A stretch of DNA of 64,000 nt from Candidatus Roseilinea sp. NK_OTU-006 (GTDB lineage Bacteria; Chloroflexota; Anaerolineae; J036; Brachytrichaceae), in contig NZ_JAAFGM010000001.1 in assembly GCF_012931985.1 (NCBI RefSeq), positions 124,001 through 188,000 of the forward strand, written 5' to 3'. Shown here piece after piece: positions 1-8,914 of the stretch (within the stretch, counting starts at the first letter, position 1; each line of letters begins with the position of its first letter). The notes under the pieces were generated by a model. It was not told where the DNA came from and searched no databases. It was given only the letters and a program-made list of their open reading frames with translations. The translations under genes were made by a program, and so were the position numbers.

Positions 1-1
1 G

Positions 2-1372
2 GCCACAGGCATCACCTTCGCCAGTGTGTGCGAAGGCGATGCCGAGGACGTGAATCGCGCTGTGGCCGCCGCGCGTGCGGTCTTCGACAACGCCCATCAC
101 CCTTGGCGACGCATGACGCCGCACGACCGCGAGCGCCTGATGCATCGGTTGGCCGACCTGATCGAGGCCAACCGTGAGATGCTCGCCCAGCTCATCACGC
201 TGGAAAACGGCAAGCCGCTCACGGCCAGCGAGGGGGAAGTGGCCGCGAGCGCGCGCATGTTCCGCTACTATGCCGGCTGGCCGACCAAGATCGAGGGGGA
301 TGTCAAACCGGTCTCTATCCCCGATCGGCTCAATTACACACTGCGCGAGCCGGTCGGCGTAGTCGGCGCGATCATCCCATGGAACTTCCCCCTGAGCATG
401 ATTGCGTGGAAGCTGGCGCCGGCGCTGGCAGCCGGCAACTGCGTCATCCTCAAGCCGGCTGAGCAGACGCCGTTGACGGCAGTGCGCCTGTGCGAGCTGG
501 TGCAAGCAGCGGGCTTCCCCGATGGCGTCGTGCAGCTCATCAACGGCTTTGGCGAGACGGCTGGCGCGGCGCTCACCGCGCATCCCGGTGTGGACAAGAT
601 CGCCTTTACCGGCAGCACCGAGGTGGGCAAAATCATCATGCGCGCCGCGGCGGGCAACCTGAAGCGTTTGTCGTTGGAGCTGGGCGGCAAAAGCCCGCAC
701 ATCATCTTCGACGATGCCGATTTGTCTAAAGCAGTGATCGGCGCCGCTTACGGCATTTTCAGTAACGCCGGCCAAAGTTGCAACGCCGGCTCCCGCCTGT
801 TTGTGCAACGTCGGGTCTATGATGAGGTGATGGCGAGGCTGGCCGAGCGCGCCGCAGCGATCAAAGTCGGGCCGGGGATGACGCCTGGCATCGAGATGGG
901 GCCGCTCGTATCGCGCGAGCAGTTTGACCGTGTGCAAAGTTATGTGGCCGCCGGCCTGGAACAGGGCGCGCGCCTGCGAGCGGGAGGGGCGCGCCCGCCG
1001 AATGCGCCCGAAGGTGGCTACTTCCTTGCCCCGACCCTGTTTGAAGATGTGCATGACGACATGATCCTCATGCGCGAGGAAATCTTCGGGCCGGTTCTTG
1101 CAGCGACGCCCTTCGATTCGATCGAAGAGGTGGCTGCGCGGGCGAACCATACGCCGTATGGCCTGGCCGCCGGCGTGTGGACGCGCGACGTGAGCAGAGC
1201 GCACAAGCTGGCCGCGTTGCTGCGCGCAGGCACGGTCTGGGTGAATTGCTATAGCCAGTTCGATCCGGCTTCGCCGTTCGGCGGTTACAAGCAAAGCGGC
1301 TTTGGCCGCGAGATGGGGCACGAAGCCTTGGAGCTATATACCAACGTCAAGTCGGTGTGGGTCGGCCTGTAG
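2..1372 (+). CDS. Aldehyde dehydrogenase (NAD(P)+), 5'-truncated by window edge
   Basis: The open frame is already running at base 2, so the GTG at 26 is internal and the true start lies left of the window; family members are about 490 residues and about 456 are visible. Counting from the GTG codon, the cofactor-binding lysine is in ILKPAE (about 143), the general-base glutamate in LELGGKSP (about 218) and the catalytic cysteine in NAGQSC (about 252). The C-terminal block FGGYKQSGFGREMG is typical of the ALDH1/betaine-aldehyde dehydrogenase group. It should be a soluble enzyme oxidising an aldehyde to the acid; the substrate cannot be told from sequence. It converges on the prenyltransferase gene with a 14-bp gap. 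Family certain, substrate unknown. Confidence 0.93.
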   Translation, partial: ATGITFASVCEGDAEDVNRAVAAARAVFDNAHHPWRRMTPHDRERLMHRLADLIEANREMLAQLITLENGKPLTASEGEVAASARMFRYYAGWPTKIEGDVKPVSIPDRLNYTLREPVGVVGAIIPWNFPLSMIAWKLAPALAAGNCVILKPAEQTPLTAVRLCELVQAAGFPDGVVQLINGFGETAGAALTAHPGVDKIAFTGSTEVGKIIMRAAAGNLKRLSLELGGKSPHIIFDDADLSKAVIGAAYGIFSNAGQSCNAGSRLFVQRRVYDEVMARLAERAAAIKVGPGMTPGIEMGPLVSREQFDRVQSYVAAGLEQGARLRAGGARPPNAPEGGYFLAPTLFEDVHDDMILMREEIFGPVLAATPFDSIEEVAARANHTPYGLAAGVWTRDVSRAHKLAALLRAGTVWVNCYSQFDPASPFGGYKQSGFGREMGHEALELYTNVKSVWVGL

Positions 1373-1386
1373 CGCTTCTGGGGCCG

Positions 1387-2322
1387 CTAGAAAAATCGCA
1401 CATACGGCATCTTGTCGGCCACGAACCAAACGACGCAGGTGACTAATCCGACGAGCATGGCTGGATCATGCATCGCCTCGCGGTTGTCCATGATGTCGGC
1501 TTCGCGGCGGAGCAGGTGCCACAGTTGCTCGGCAAACAACATGGGCGCCACGATGAGCGGCACGATCGGCAGCCAGCGCGGAATCATCTCCATCGCCAGA
1601 AAGACGACCAGCAGCGCCAGAGCGCATACCAGCGAAGCCACCATCAGCGCCTTTGTCCGGCGCACGCCGATCAGGTCAGCCGTGTGGCGGATGCCCGCCT
1701 TGCGGTCCACCTCGATGTCGCGCAGCTCGTTGTTCAACTCGCCGTAGACTGAGATCAGCGTGACGAAGAGGAAGAACAGCCAGCTATAGGGCTTGCCCTG
1801 GTCAAAAGCGAAGTAAGCGCACAGGAACTGCAGTCCGGCCAGCGACAGGCCGTGAGAGAGCAGGTCGGCCACGGGCACCGCCTTCAAGCGCGCCACGCGC
1901 CAGGAATACAGAAATGCCAATGTCAGACAGAGTGCGCCGAGCATGAAAGTCATCCCGCCCAGCATGGCATACAGGCCAAGCACGAGCGTGCTGACGACGA
2001 GGCAAGCCACCCTGCCGATGCGCGGCGAGATCATCCCGGCACTGATCGGGTTGCGTTGTGCCTTCTTTGCGTCCAGCGCGTCGTCCGGGGCGTCCTCCAC
2101 GTCGTTGTACATGAAGGCGAAGCCCACCACCAAGATATTCGCGGCGAGGACGATGAGTAAACGCAGGTCGAACGTGCCGCCGCCCAGCTTGGCGCCCAGC
2201 AGCGTCGTGACCGTGACGAACAAAACGTATTCCTTGTAGCGTGTGAGCTGAAGCAGACCCTTAACCGGGCGGCGTGCCCAGCGGTACCACACGCGCGGGG
2301 TGTTCGGGATTTTCGGATACAT
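1387..2322 (-). CDS. UbiA-family prenyltransferase, integral membrane
   Basis: A 311-residue polytopic membrane protein with the two Asp-rich motifs of the UbiA superfamily: NDVEDAPDD near residue 73 and LRDIEVDRKAG near residue 200, which bind the prenyl diphosphate through Mg2+. About eight hydrophobic helices separate and follow them. Such enzymes attach a polyprenyl chain to an aromatic ring or sugar phosphate for quinones, chlorophylls or lipid carriers; none of the usual partner genes is adjacent, so the acceptor is unknown. It starts 23 bp after the penicillin-binding protein gene and is probably co-transcribed with it. No Shine-Dalgarno is visible before the ATG, so the start is moderately secure. 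Confidence 0.85.
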   Translation of the reverse strand: MYPKIPNTPRVWYRWARRPVKGLLQLTRYKEYVLFVTVTTLLGAKLGGGTFDLRLLIVLAANILVVGFAFMYNDVEDAPDDALDAKKAQRNPISAGMISPRIGRVACLVVSTLVLGLYAMLGGMTFMLGALCLTLAFLYSWRVARLKAVPVADLLSHGLSLAGLQFLCAYFAFDQGKPYSWLFFLFVTLISVYGELNNELRDIEVDRKAGIRHTADLIGVRRTKALMVASLVCALALLVVFLAMEMIPRWLPIVPLIVAPMLFAEQLWHLLRREADIMDNREAMHDPAMLVGLVTCVVWFVADKMPYVRFF

Positions 2323-2345
2323 AGGAGAGTTTCAGGTGATGCTGG

Positions 2346-5300
2346 TCAGCGCCGGACGCTCACATTCACGCTCACGCGCGTGCTCTCGGCTCGGTTGCCG
2401 GCAGCGTCGTAGGCAACGGTGTAGAACTCGAAAAGCCCGCCATCGCGAATGGTCCATTTGGCGGTAAACGGCGCGACGGTTCGCGTCGCAAATGGCTCGC
2501 CGTTGACGAAGAACTCGACTTTTCTAATCGAGTAATCGTCCTGCACGTCAGCGGTAACGGTGACCCACTCGTCCTCTTCGCTGTTGAAGGACTCGTTGGG
2601 GCGTGGCTGCACGAGCGTGATTTGGGGCGGCGTGTTATCAATCGTCACCTGCGTCACTGCTTCTACAACGTTGCCATTGCTCTCGAAGCGTGCGACTTTG
2701 AGGGAGTATGGCCCGGCTGGCAATGCGGTAATGTCCCAGTTCTCCAGCACGCCGTCGCTCACCTGTTCTGCATGATCGGGCCCGATCTGGATCCACTGCT
2801 CCGGCGCAGGCGACCAGCCCGGCGCGAATGAGACGCGGTACGACATCCAGTTGCCGCCGCGCGCGTTGCCGCGGATCGGCACGATGCCCGAGGGCGAAGG
2901 AGGGGGTGGGGGATTATTGGGATCTGCCGGCGCATTTGGATCAACCGTTGGCGGCAGCACGGCGCTGATGTAGCCGTTGTGGGCTGGGTAGCTAATTGCG
3001 ACGTCACCGGCAGTGACCAGCCCACCGAAGCGCGTGTCGAAGTCGGTCGGCGCTTGCGGGATTTGGGCTTTCTCCTCATCGCTCAGCGAGGCATACCAAT
3101 CCTGCGCCTGCGGTGGGAAGATATACATCGGGCGCGCCTCCACCAGCTCCGGGGGGGTGCCCGGCAAAGCCAGCTTGCCGGTCTCGATGTTAATCGGGAA
3201 GAGCTGCACCATCGTGCTTTGCTCTTTCGGTTCGGTGCCGGGGATGAACAGCTCCGTGATGGTTGGGCAAACGCCGTTGGGCGCCAAGCCATCGATCTGG
3301 CAGACCGGCTGCGCGATCAGCCCGTCTGGGCGCGGGAAATTGCGGATCTCTCGACCCACGTGCAGGTATTCCATCACGTCGTGCCAAATGGGTGCGGCGC
3401 CGGTCAGGCCGGTCACGCCCCGGCTCATTGGGCTGTTATCGGTGTTGCCCACCCAAACGCCGACGGTGAAATCTGTGGTGAAGCCCACCGTCCAGTTGTC
3501 GCGGTAGTTGTTGGTGGTGCCGGTCTTCACGGCAGCCGGACGAGGCCCGGACAAGTCGAGCACTGAAGGATAGCCGAACGCGGCGGCGCGCGCTTGCGGA
3601 TCCGACATGATGCTCGTGAGCAGATAGGTCAGTTGCTTGCTGTCTGGCCCCAACAGGTTCGGGTGAACGGACGGGCGGTATTCGTAGAGCGTTCGACCTT
3701 TGCTGTCCTCGACGCGCAAGATGGCGACGGGATCGAGGTCACGGTATCCGAACTTCTTCTGCGAAGCCGGACGCGGCGCGCCGATCATTGAGCCGCCGTT
3801 GGCGATGGTCGCGTAGGCGTAGGTCATGTCCAGCAGTTTGACTTCGCCGCCGCCCAGCGTGAGCGCCAGGCCATAGAAACTTAAGCCGCGGTCGAGGTCG
3901 GTGATGCCGAGACGATGCGCAAGCCGAATCACGTTGCCAATGCCGGCGCGGTTGAGCGCGTCCACCGCAGGGATGTTGTAGGAGCGCGCCAAGGCTTGGC
4001 GCATCAGCACCGGCCCGTGGAACTTGCGGTCATAGTTCTCGGGAATGTAGGGTTCGGCGCCGCCAACGTCGAACGCCGTGCGCACATCCCAGAACAACGT
4101 AGCCGGTGAGGCGCCTTGCCGCAGCAGTTCGAGATAGGTGATCGGCTTAAAGGCTGAACCGGGTTGGCGCAGAGCGGTGGCGACGTTGAACTTGCCGTCT
4201 ATCGCGTCGTTGAAGTAATCCAGACTGCCGACCATGGACAGGATTTCGCCCGTGTCGTGCCGGATCACGACGACAGCGGCGTTGTTCACATTCCGGCCTT
4301 GCGCTTGCAGCGTCGCCACATGCCGGTTCGCCAACGCGCGCACCTGGTTGTCCACGTCGAGATCGAGCGTGGTGTAAATCGTCAGACCGCCGCGTTCGAC
4401 GAGCTGGCGCGCCGCTTCCGTGCCGATGCCCAGATGATCGCCGAGCAGCTCAATCGCCTTGTCTTTGGCGTAAACCGAGAAGTGGGGCGCCTGGATGTTG
4501 AAGCGCTGCGTTCGGTTGGCGTATCGCAGCGGTTGCAGCTTGGCCTCCGCGGCCTCCTGCTGCGTGACGTTGCAGCCCGGCACGCCCATCTGGCTGCGTT
4601 CCACCATCAAGTCCAGCACCAGCGCTTGTCGAAACTTGGCTTCATTCGGGTTGTCGAAAGGGTTTTGCTTGGGGAACTGGGGAATGGGCGCCAGCATCGC
4701 AGCCTCAGCCAGCGTCAAGTCCTTCGCATGCTTGTTGAAGTACACGCGCGAGGCCGCTTCGATGCCGTAGGCGAGGTTGCCGTAGAAGTTGGTGTTGAGA
4801 TACCACTCCAGGATGTCGTTCTTGGAATAGCGCCGGGTAATTTCGGTGGCCAGGAGCACTTCTTTAATCTTGACGGCTGTAGTGCGTCCCGGGCCGGCGC
4901 GTTCCTCCGGCGGCAGAATCACCGACTTGACGAGCTGCTGTGTGATGCCCGATCCGCCCTGTGTCGCGCCGCCCTGCAGGTTGGCGACGAATGCGCGCGC
5001 GATGCCGCGCAGGTCGAATCCCTGGTTGTCGTAAAATGTCTTGTCCTCGATGGCGACTGTGGCGCACAGCAGGTAGGGGGAAATAGCGTTTAGCTCGGTC
5101 CACTGTCGGTCGCCGCCGGTCGGGTCAATGATCTCGTAGAGCAGCCGCCCCTGGCGATCATAAAGCTTCGTGGTCTGGAAGTCCTCCTCGACCTTTTTAA
5201 TCTGTGTTGGGTCGGGCAGGTCGCGGGTGTATGCCGCATAGACCGCGCTGGCCGCCAGCACGACCGTCGCGGGGATGGCGATGGCGATCATCAGAAGTGC

Positions 5301-5402
5301 GATGAGGGCGGTCGCAGCGATCTGCAGCGTGCGTTGCATCGGTCCGTCGCGACGCGCCCGGCGCCGGCGCTCGCGCATGCGGATCAGGTGGTTCGCGTCC
5401 AT
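2346..5402 (-). CDS. Class A penicillin-binding protein (PBP1A-like transglycosylase/transpeptidase)
   Basis: A 1018-residue bifunctional peptidoglycan synthase anchored by one transmembrane helix (about residues 24-56) after a basic cytoplasmic tail. The GT51 glycosyltransferase domain shows AIEDKTFYD with catalytic Glu119, ITQQLVKS at 153-160 and YLNTNFYG at 201-208. The transpeptidase has SAFK (Ser416), SYN (474-476) and KTG (626-628), so all three penicillin-binding motifs are intact. Beyond about residue 830 a proline-rich stretch leads to two beta-sandwich segments ending in an Ig/fibronectin-like module (YTVAYDAAGNRAES), making it longer than the usual 700-850 residues. The extra domains may bind wall polymer. 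It lies between pnp and the UbiA gene in the same direction. Confidence 0.95.
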   Translation of the reverse strand: MDANHLIRMRERRRRARRDGPMQRTLQIAATALIALLMIAIAIPATVVLAASAVYAAYTRDLPDPTQIKKVEEDFQTTKLYDRQGRLLYEIIDPTGGDRQWTELNAISPYLLCATVAIEDKTFYDNQGFDLRGIARAFVANLQGGATQGGSGITQQLVKSVILPPEERAGPGRTTAVKIKEVLLATEITRRYSKNDILEWYLNTNFYGNLAYGIEAASRVYFNKHAKDLTLAEAAMLAPIPQFPKQNPFDNPNEAKFRQALVLDLMVERSQMGVPGCNVTQQEAAEAKLQPLRYANRTQRFNIQAPHFSVYAKDKAIELLGDHLGIGTEAARQLVERGGLTIYTTLDLDVDNQVRALANRHVATLQAQGRNVNNAAVVVIRHDTGEILSMVGSLDYFNDAIDGKFNVATALRQPGSAFKPITYLELLRQGASPATLFWDVRTAFDVGGAEPYIPENYDRKFHGPVLMRQALARSYNIPAVDALNRAGIGNVIRLAHRLGITDLDRGLSFYGLALTLGGGEVKLLDMTYAYATIANGGSMIGAPRPASQKKFGYRDLDPVAILRVEDSKGRTLYEYRPSVHPNLLGPDSKQLTYLLTSIMSDPQARAAAFGYPSVLDLSGPRPAAVKTGTTNNYRDNWTVGFTTDFTVGVWVGNTDNSPMSRGVTGLTGAAPIWHDVMEYLHVGREIRNFPRPDGLIAQPVCQIDGLAPNGVCPTITELFIPGTEPKEQSTMVQLFPINIETGKLALPGTPPELVEARPMYIFPPQAQDWYASLSDEEKAQIPQAPTDFDTRFGGLVTAGDVAISYPAHNGYISAVLPPTVDPNAPADPNNPPPPPSPSGIVPIRGNARGGNWMSYRVSFAPGWSPAPEQWIQIGPDHAEQVSDGVLENWDITALPAGPYSLKVARFESNGNVVEAVTQVTIDNTPPQITLVQPRPNESFNSEEDEWVTVTADVQDDYSIRKVEFFVNGEPFATRTVAPFTAKWTIRDGGLFEFYTVAYDAAGNRAESTRVSVNVSVRR

Positions 5403-5434
5403 TCAAGGCGCAAATGATACCCAATTCGTGAGTT

Positions 5435-5463
5435 CGGGCGGGCGCAGCGACTGCGTCCGCCCG
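5435..5463 (-). terminator. GC-rich hairpin after pnp
   Basis: A 13-bp inverted repeat with one G-U pair and a 3-nt loop lies in the 93-bp gap between the pnp stop and the penicillin-binding protein start. There is no following U tract, so it may act as a 3'-end-protecting or attenuating hairpin rather than a strong intrinsic terminator. Confidence 0.4.
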
Positions 5464-5495
5464 TGAGGGATCATCGCGATGAGGGGGCGTTCGCA

Positions 5496-7790
5496 CTATC
5501 CGTGTGGGCGAGCCGGCCCGTTGCGGCGCAAGGGTGGGCGACGTTCACGTTCTCGCTCCCGTCCGCCGCCCTGGCTGTTCCGTCCGCCGCTGTCGCGGCG
5601 CGGGCTGCCGCGTCCACCGGCGCGATCAGCTTCCTGCGCCTCTTCCAGCGTCATGCCCTCCAGCACGGCCCTGCGGCTGAGGCGAATCTTACCGTTATCG
5701 TTGCCGATCACCATCACCGTCACTTCCTGACCGACTTTCACTTCGTCGGCCACGTTGCGCACGGGATGATCGCTGAGTTGCGACACATGTACCATGCCAT
5801 CCGTCTTTGGCATGATCTCGACGAACGCGCCGAACTCCGTGATGCGCACCACTTTGCCGGTGTAGATGCCGCCCAGGGTGACCGAGCCGGTCATGCTCTC
5901 GATCATCTCACGCGCTTTCTCGGCGCCGGCGCCGTCGGGGGATGAGATGAAGACTCGCCCATCGTCTTCGATGTCAATCTTGGCGCCGGTCTGATCCTGG
6001 ATCGCGCGCACGGTCTTGCCGCTGGGCCCGATGACCGTGCCTAGCTTCTCTGGGTCGATGTTGATGACGAGCATACGCGGCGCATGTGGCTTCAGCGTTG
6101 GGCGCGGCTCGGGGATGACTGCCAACATGCGTTCGAGGATGGCCAGGCGTCCTTCGCGCGCCTGCGCCAGCGCTTGCTCGAGCACCTCGGTCGTCAGGCC
6201 GGCGATCTTGATGTCCATTTGCAGCGCGGTGATGCCTTTCCGGGTGCCGGCGACTTTGAAGTCCATGTCGCCGATGTGGTCTTCCAGGCCTTGGATGTCG
6301 CTGAGGATGGCGTATCCTTCCGAGAGGCCCCCGGGCGCGGTGATCAGGCCCATGGCAATGCCGGCCACCGGCGCCCGGATGGGCACGCCGGCATCCATCA
6401 GCGCCAGGGTGCTGCCGCATACGCTGCCCATCGAGGTTGAGCCGTTCGACGACAACACCTCGCTCACCACGCGCAGGGTGTACGGGAACTCGTTTTCGTC
6501 GGGAATGACCGGCAGCAGCGCGCGCTCGGCCAGCGCGCTGTGACCGATCTCACGCCGGCTGCTGCCGCGCAGCACCTTCGCCTCACCCGTCGAGAAGGGA
6601 GGGAAGTTGTAGTGGTGCATGTAGCGCTTCTCTTCCTGGGGGTAGAGACCGTCGAGGGGTTGGGCATCGGCTTTGCTGCCCAGTGTGACGATCGAGAGGA
6701 TCTGCGTCTCGCCGCGGGTGAACAGGCCGGCGCCGTGTGCGCGAGGGCTCAGGTGATCGCCGACTTCTACCCAGATCGGCCGGATCTCCTTCGGTCTGCG
6801 TCCGTCGGGCCGGATGCCGTCGCGCAGGATGCGCGCGCGCACGGCTTCGCTGGTTACGTCTTTCACGACTTGGTGTAGCTCATCGGCATTCACATCGCCG
6901 ATGGACTGCATCTGGGCCAGCACCTCGCCTTCGATCGCGTCGAGGACGGCCTGGCGTTCGGCCTTCTCCAGCTCTTGATCAATCGCCTCTTGAACGCGGT
7001 TGCCCAGCGCCTCGCGCACGCGCTGGTTAAAGGCTTCATCTCGTCCGAACTTGGGGTAATCGGCCTTGGGCTTGCCTACTTCTTGGCGCATGAGGTGCTG
7101 CATCGCGATGAACTCCTGGATCGCGTCATGCGCCAGTTTGAGCGCGCGTACCATCGTCGCCTCGTCAACTTCGTTCGCGCCGCACTCCACCATGACGATG
7201 GCGTCCTTCGTGCCGGCCACGCGCAAGTCCAGGTCGCTATATTGCATCTCCGGGATGGTCGGGTTGATGATCAGCTCGCCGTTGATGAGGCCGATGCGCA
7301 CGGCGCCGACCGGGTTGTCGAACGGCACGTCGCTCACCATCAGCGCAGCGCTGGCGGCGTTTACGGCCAGCACGTCAATGTCGTTGACCTGGTCGTGCGA
7401 CAGCGCCGTCACGATGATCTGTACGTCGTTGCGTAGGTCGTCGGGGAACAGGGGGCGCAATGGCCGATCCACCAGCCGGGCGATCAGGATGGCGGCCTCC
7501 GGCGGCCGGCCTTCGCGGCGGAAGTAACTGCCGGGGATGCGCCCGGCGGCGTAGAGCCGCTCCTCATATTCCACGCTGAGCGGGAAGAAATCAATTCCCT
7601 GCCGCACCGATTTGGACATCGTGGCGGTGGCGAGCACCATGGTGTCGCCCATGCGCGCCGTCACCGCTCCGCCGGCCTGACAGGCGAGGCGGCCTGTCTC
7701 GATGCGGATTTCCCTCTCGCCGATTCGCGCGGTGTAGACGTGATTGACCGGCATCGGCGCTTCAACGATGCGGGTTACTTCTGTAGACAT
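5496..7790 (-). CDS. pnp: Polyribonucleotide nucleotidyltransferase (PNPase)
   Basis: Phosphorolytic 3'-5' exoribonuclease of the RNA degradosome. The two RNase PH-like halves are complete, followed by a KH domain (VIGPSGKTVRAIQDQTGAKI) and an S1 domain (GKVVRITEFGAFVEI). The protein ends in an Arg/Gly/Glu-rich low-complexity tail of about 40 residues that should bind RNA or partners. The open frame extends upstream to 7856, but the ATG at 7790 is preceded by AGGAG with an 11-nt spacer and begins at the usual N-terminus (STEVTRIVEAP), so the 764-residue form is called. It follows rpsO in the conserved rpsO-pnp order; the 259-bp spacer holds an inverted, heptamer-phased repeat that could be a processing or autoregulatory site. 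Confidence 0.97.
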   Translation of the reverse strand: MSTEVTRIVEAPMPVNHVYTARIGEREIRIETGRLACQAGGAVTARMGDTMVLATATMSKSVRQGIDFFPLSVEYEERLYAAGRIPGSYFRREGRPPEAAILIARLVDRPLRPLFPDDLRNDVQIIVTALSHDQVNDIDVLAVNAASAALMVSDVPFDNPVGAVRIGLINGELIINPTIPEMQYSDLDLRVAGTKDAIVMVECGANEVDEATMVRALKLAHDAIQEFIAMQHLMRQEVGKPKADYPKFGRDEAFNQRVREALGNRVQEAIDQELEKAERQAVLDAIEGEVLAQMQSIGDVNADELHQVVKDVTSEAVRARILRDGIRPDGRRPKEIRPIWVEVGDHLSPRAHGAGLFTRGETQILSIVTLGSKADAQPLDGLYPQEEKRYMHHYNFPPFSTGEAKVLRGSSRREIGHSALAERALLPVIPDENEFPYTLRVVSEVLSSNGSTSMGSVCGSTLALMDAGVPIRAPVAGIAMGLITAPGGLSEGYAILSDIQGLEDHIGDMDFKVAGTRKGITALQMDIKIAGLTTEVLEQALAQAREGRLAILERMLAVIPEPRPTLKPHAPRMLVINIDPEKLGTVIGPSGKTVRAIQDQTGAKIDIEDDGRVFISSPDGAGAEKAREMIESMTGSVTLGGIYTGKVVRITEFGAFVEIMPKTDGMVHVSQLSDHPVRNVADEVKVGQEVTVMVIGNDNGKIRLSRRAVLEGMTLEEAQEADRAGGRGSPRRDSGGRNSQGGGRERERERRPPLRRNGPARPHG

Positions 7791-7892
7791 CTTGAAATTT
7801 TCTCCTGAAATGGACGACATGCGCGGACGGGATGCTCTGGACGCATCGCGCGCCAACGTCTATCGTCGAACCAATGCGGGAGGGAGGGGAGC

Positions 7893-7983
7893 GGTTAGAG
7901 GTTAGAGGTCAACCGCGGAAATGCGCATCCCGGGTTCAGGCGGCCCGGCCTTTAGCAATTTCCGAAGCTGGCCTCTAACATCT
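7893..7983. repeat. Heptamer-phased inverted repeat between rpsO and pnp
   Basis: GGTTAGA occurs twice in tandem (7893-7906), followed by the related GGTCAAC. An inverted copy, CCTCTAAC at 7972-7979, pairs with GTTAGAGG at 7901-7908. In the rpsO-pnp transcript this would form a hairpin with a long loop. The 7-bp period matches the other tracts in this window. Confidence 0.6.
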
Positions 7984-8049
7984 ACGCCCGCTGCCCTCTC
8001 GCCCTGACCTTCTTGTGGAGGCACGCGGGTGGTGCCTCTATGACTCACC

Positions 8050-8319
8050 TTACTTCCTCAGTCCGAGCTTAACCAAAAGGTCGCGGTAGCTGGCTGGATC
8101 CTTGGCGGCCAAGTACTTCAGGTGCGCGCGTCGCTTACCGACGAGGACCAGCAGACCGTGACGCGAGCTTTCATCGTGCTTGTGCACCTTCAGATGCTCG
8201 TTCAATTGATTGATCCGCCGTGTGAGCAGCGCGATTTGAACCTCCGACGAGCCGGTGTCGTTGGGGTTGATGGCGAACTGCTCGATGATGGCTGCTTTCT
8301 CACCTTTGCTGAGAGCCAC
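8050..8319 (-). CDS. rpsO: 30S ribosomal protein S15
   Basis: A small ribosomal subunit protein that binds the 16S rRNA central domain. The sequence contains the S15 signature: [37 protein letters not shown] and LKYLAAKD. The open frame can be read from an ATG at 8361, but GTG at 8319 gives [10 protein letters not shown] as N-terminus and exactly the family length of 89 residues, and it has AAAGGAG 11 nt upstream. It is the first gene of the rpsO-pnp block. Confidence 0.97.
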   Translation of the reverse strand: MALSKGEKAAIIEQFAINPNDTGSSEVQIALLTRRINQLNEHLKVHKHDESSRHGLLVLVGKRRAHLKYLAAKDPASYRDLLVKLGLRK

Positions 8320-8518
8320 GTGTCTTTGAACTCCTTTCGTGAAACGCGCGGATCCGCTCAAAGGCGCAGATCAACCGCGCAAGCCAAACTGACTCCGTTA
8401 TATTTTACCATCGTCGGACGGTGCTTCTCCTGAGCCACTTGGGCGCGCAGCCTGCAGGGTGGGGCGCAGGCGTCGCCTGCGCTTGTGCGGCATTTCATCA
8501 TCGCGTAAGGCGTCTCAC

Positions 8519-8524
8519 TATAAT
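8519..8524 (+). promoter_or_regulatory. TATAAT -10 element, near-leaderless promoter
   Basis: A consensus TATAAT lies 9 nt before the ATG at 8534. Transcription from it would begin within a few bases of the start codon, which has no Shine-Dalgarno, so a leaderless or near-leaderless mRNA is likely. The -35 region is poor. The same 9-nt gap is seen before the gene at 18169. Confidence 0.5.
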
Positions 8525-8533
8525 CCGTGAGCG

Positions 8534-8914
8534 ATGGGGCTTATACAAATTCACGCCAATCTGGCGACGGCGGTGATTCTCTTCAACGCCATCCTCGGCC
8601 TATGGGGCATGATCAAGTTTTTTCGCGGCGATAGCTTGGATGGCAACTATCTTGGCGCAATTGCGCTCAGCCCTCTCCTTGGCTTGGCGCAAATGGCCGT
8701 GGGCTTGGTGTTGATCAGCATGGGGCTGGGCGTGAATGTGCGCTTCGTGCACTATCTGTATGGCGCACTCGTCATCATCAGCGCGCCGGCGGTGTTTGCG
8801 TTCACGCGCGGACGCGACGACCGCGGGGCAGTCCTGCTCTACGCGGCCGTATTGCTGCTCACTGCGGCGTTTGGGCTGCGCGCTCAGATGACCGGCTATG
8901 AATTAGCGTTTTGA
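8534..8914 (+). CDS. Small four-helix membrane protein, function unknown
   Basis: A 126-residue protein with four predicted transmembrane helices (about residues 8-27, 40-62, 70-90, 100-117) joined by short loops with positively charged turns (FTRGRDDRG). No catalytic or binding motif is recognisable. It has its own -10 element immediately upstream and is divergent from rpsO. Its 3' end overlaps the tail of the convergent phosphatase gene by 12 bp. Strong hydrophobic periodicity and the well-placed promoter support it as a real gene; function not assigned. Confidence 0.7.
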   Translation: MGLIQIHANLATAVILFNAILGLWGMIKFFRGDSLDGNYLGAIALSPLLGLAQMAVGLVLISMGLGVNVRFVHYLYGALVIISAPAVFAFTRGRDDRGAVLLYAAVLLLTAAFGLRAQMTGYELAF

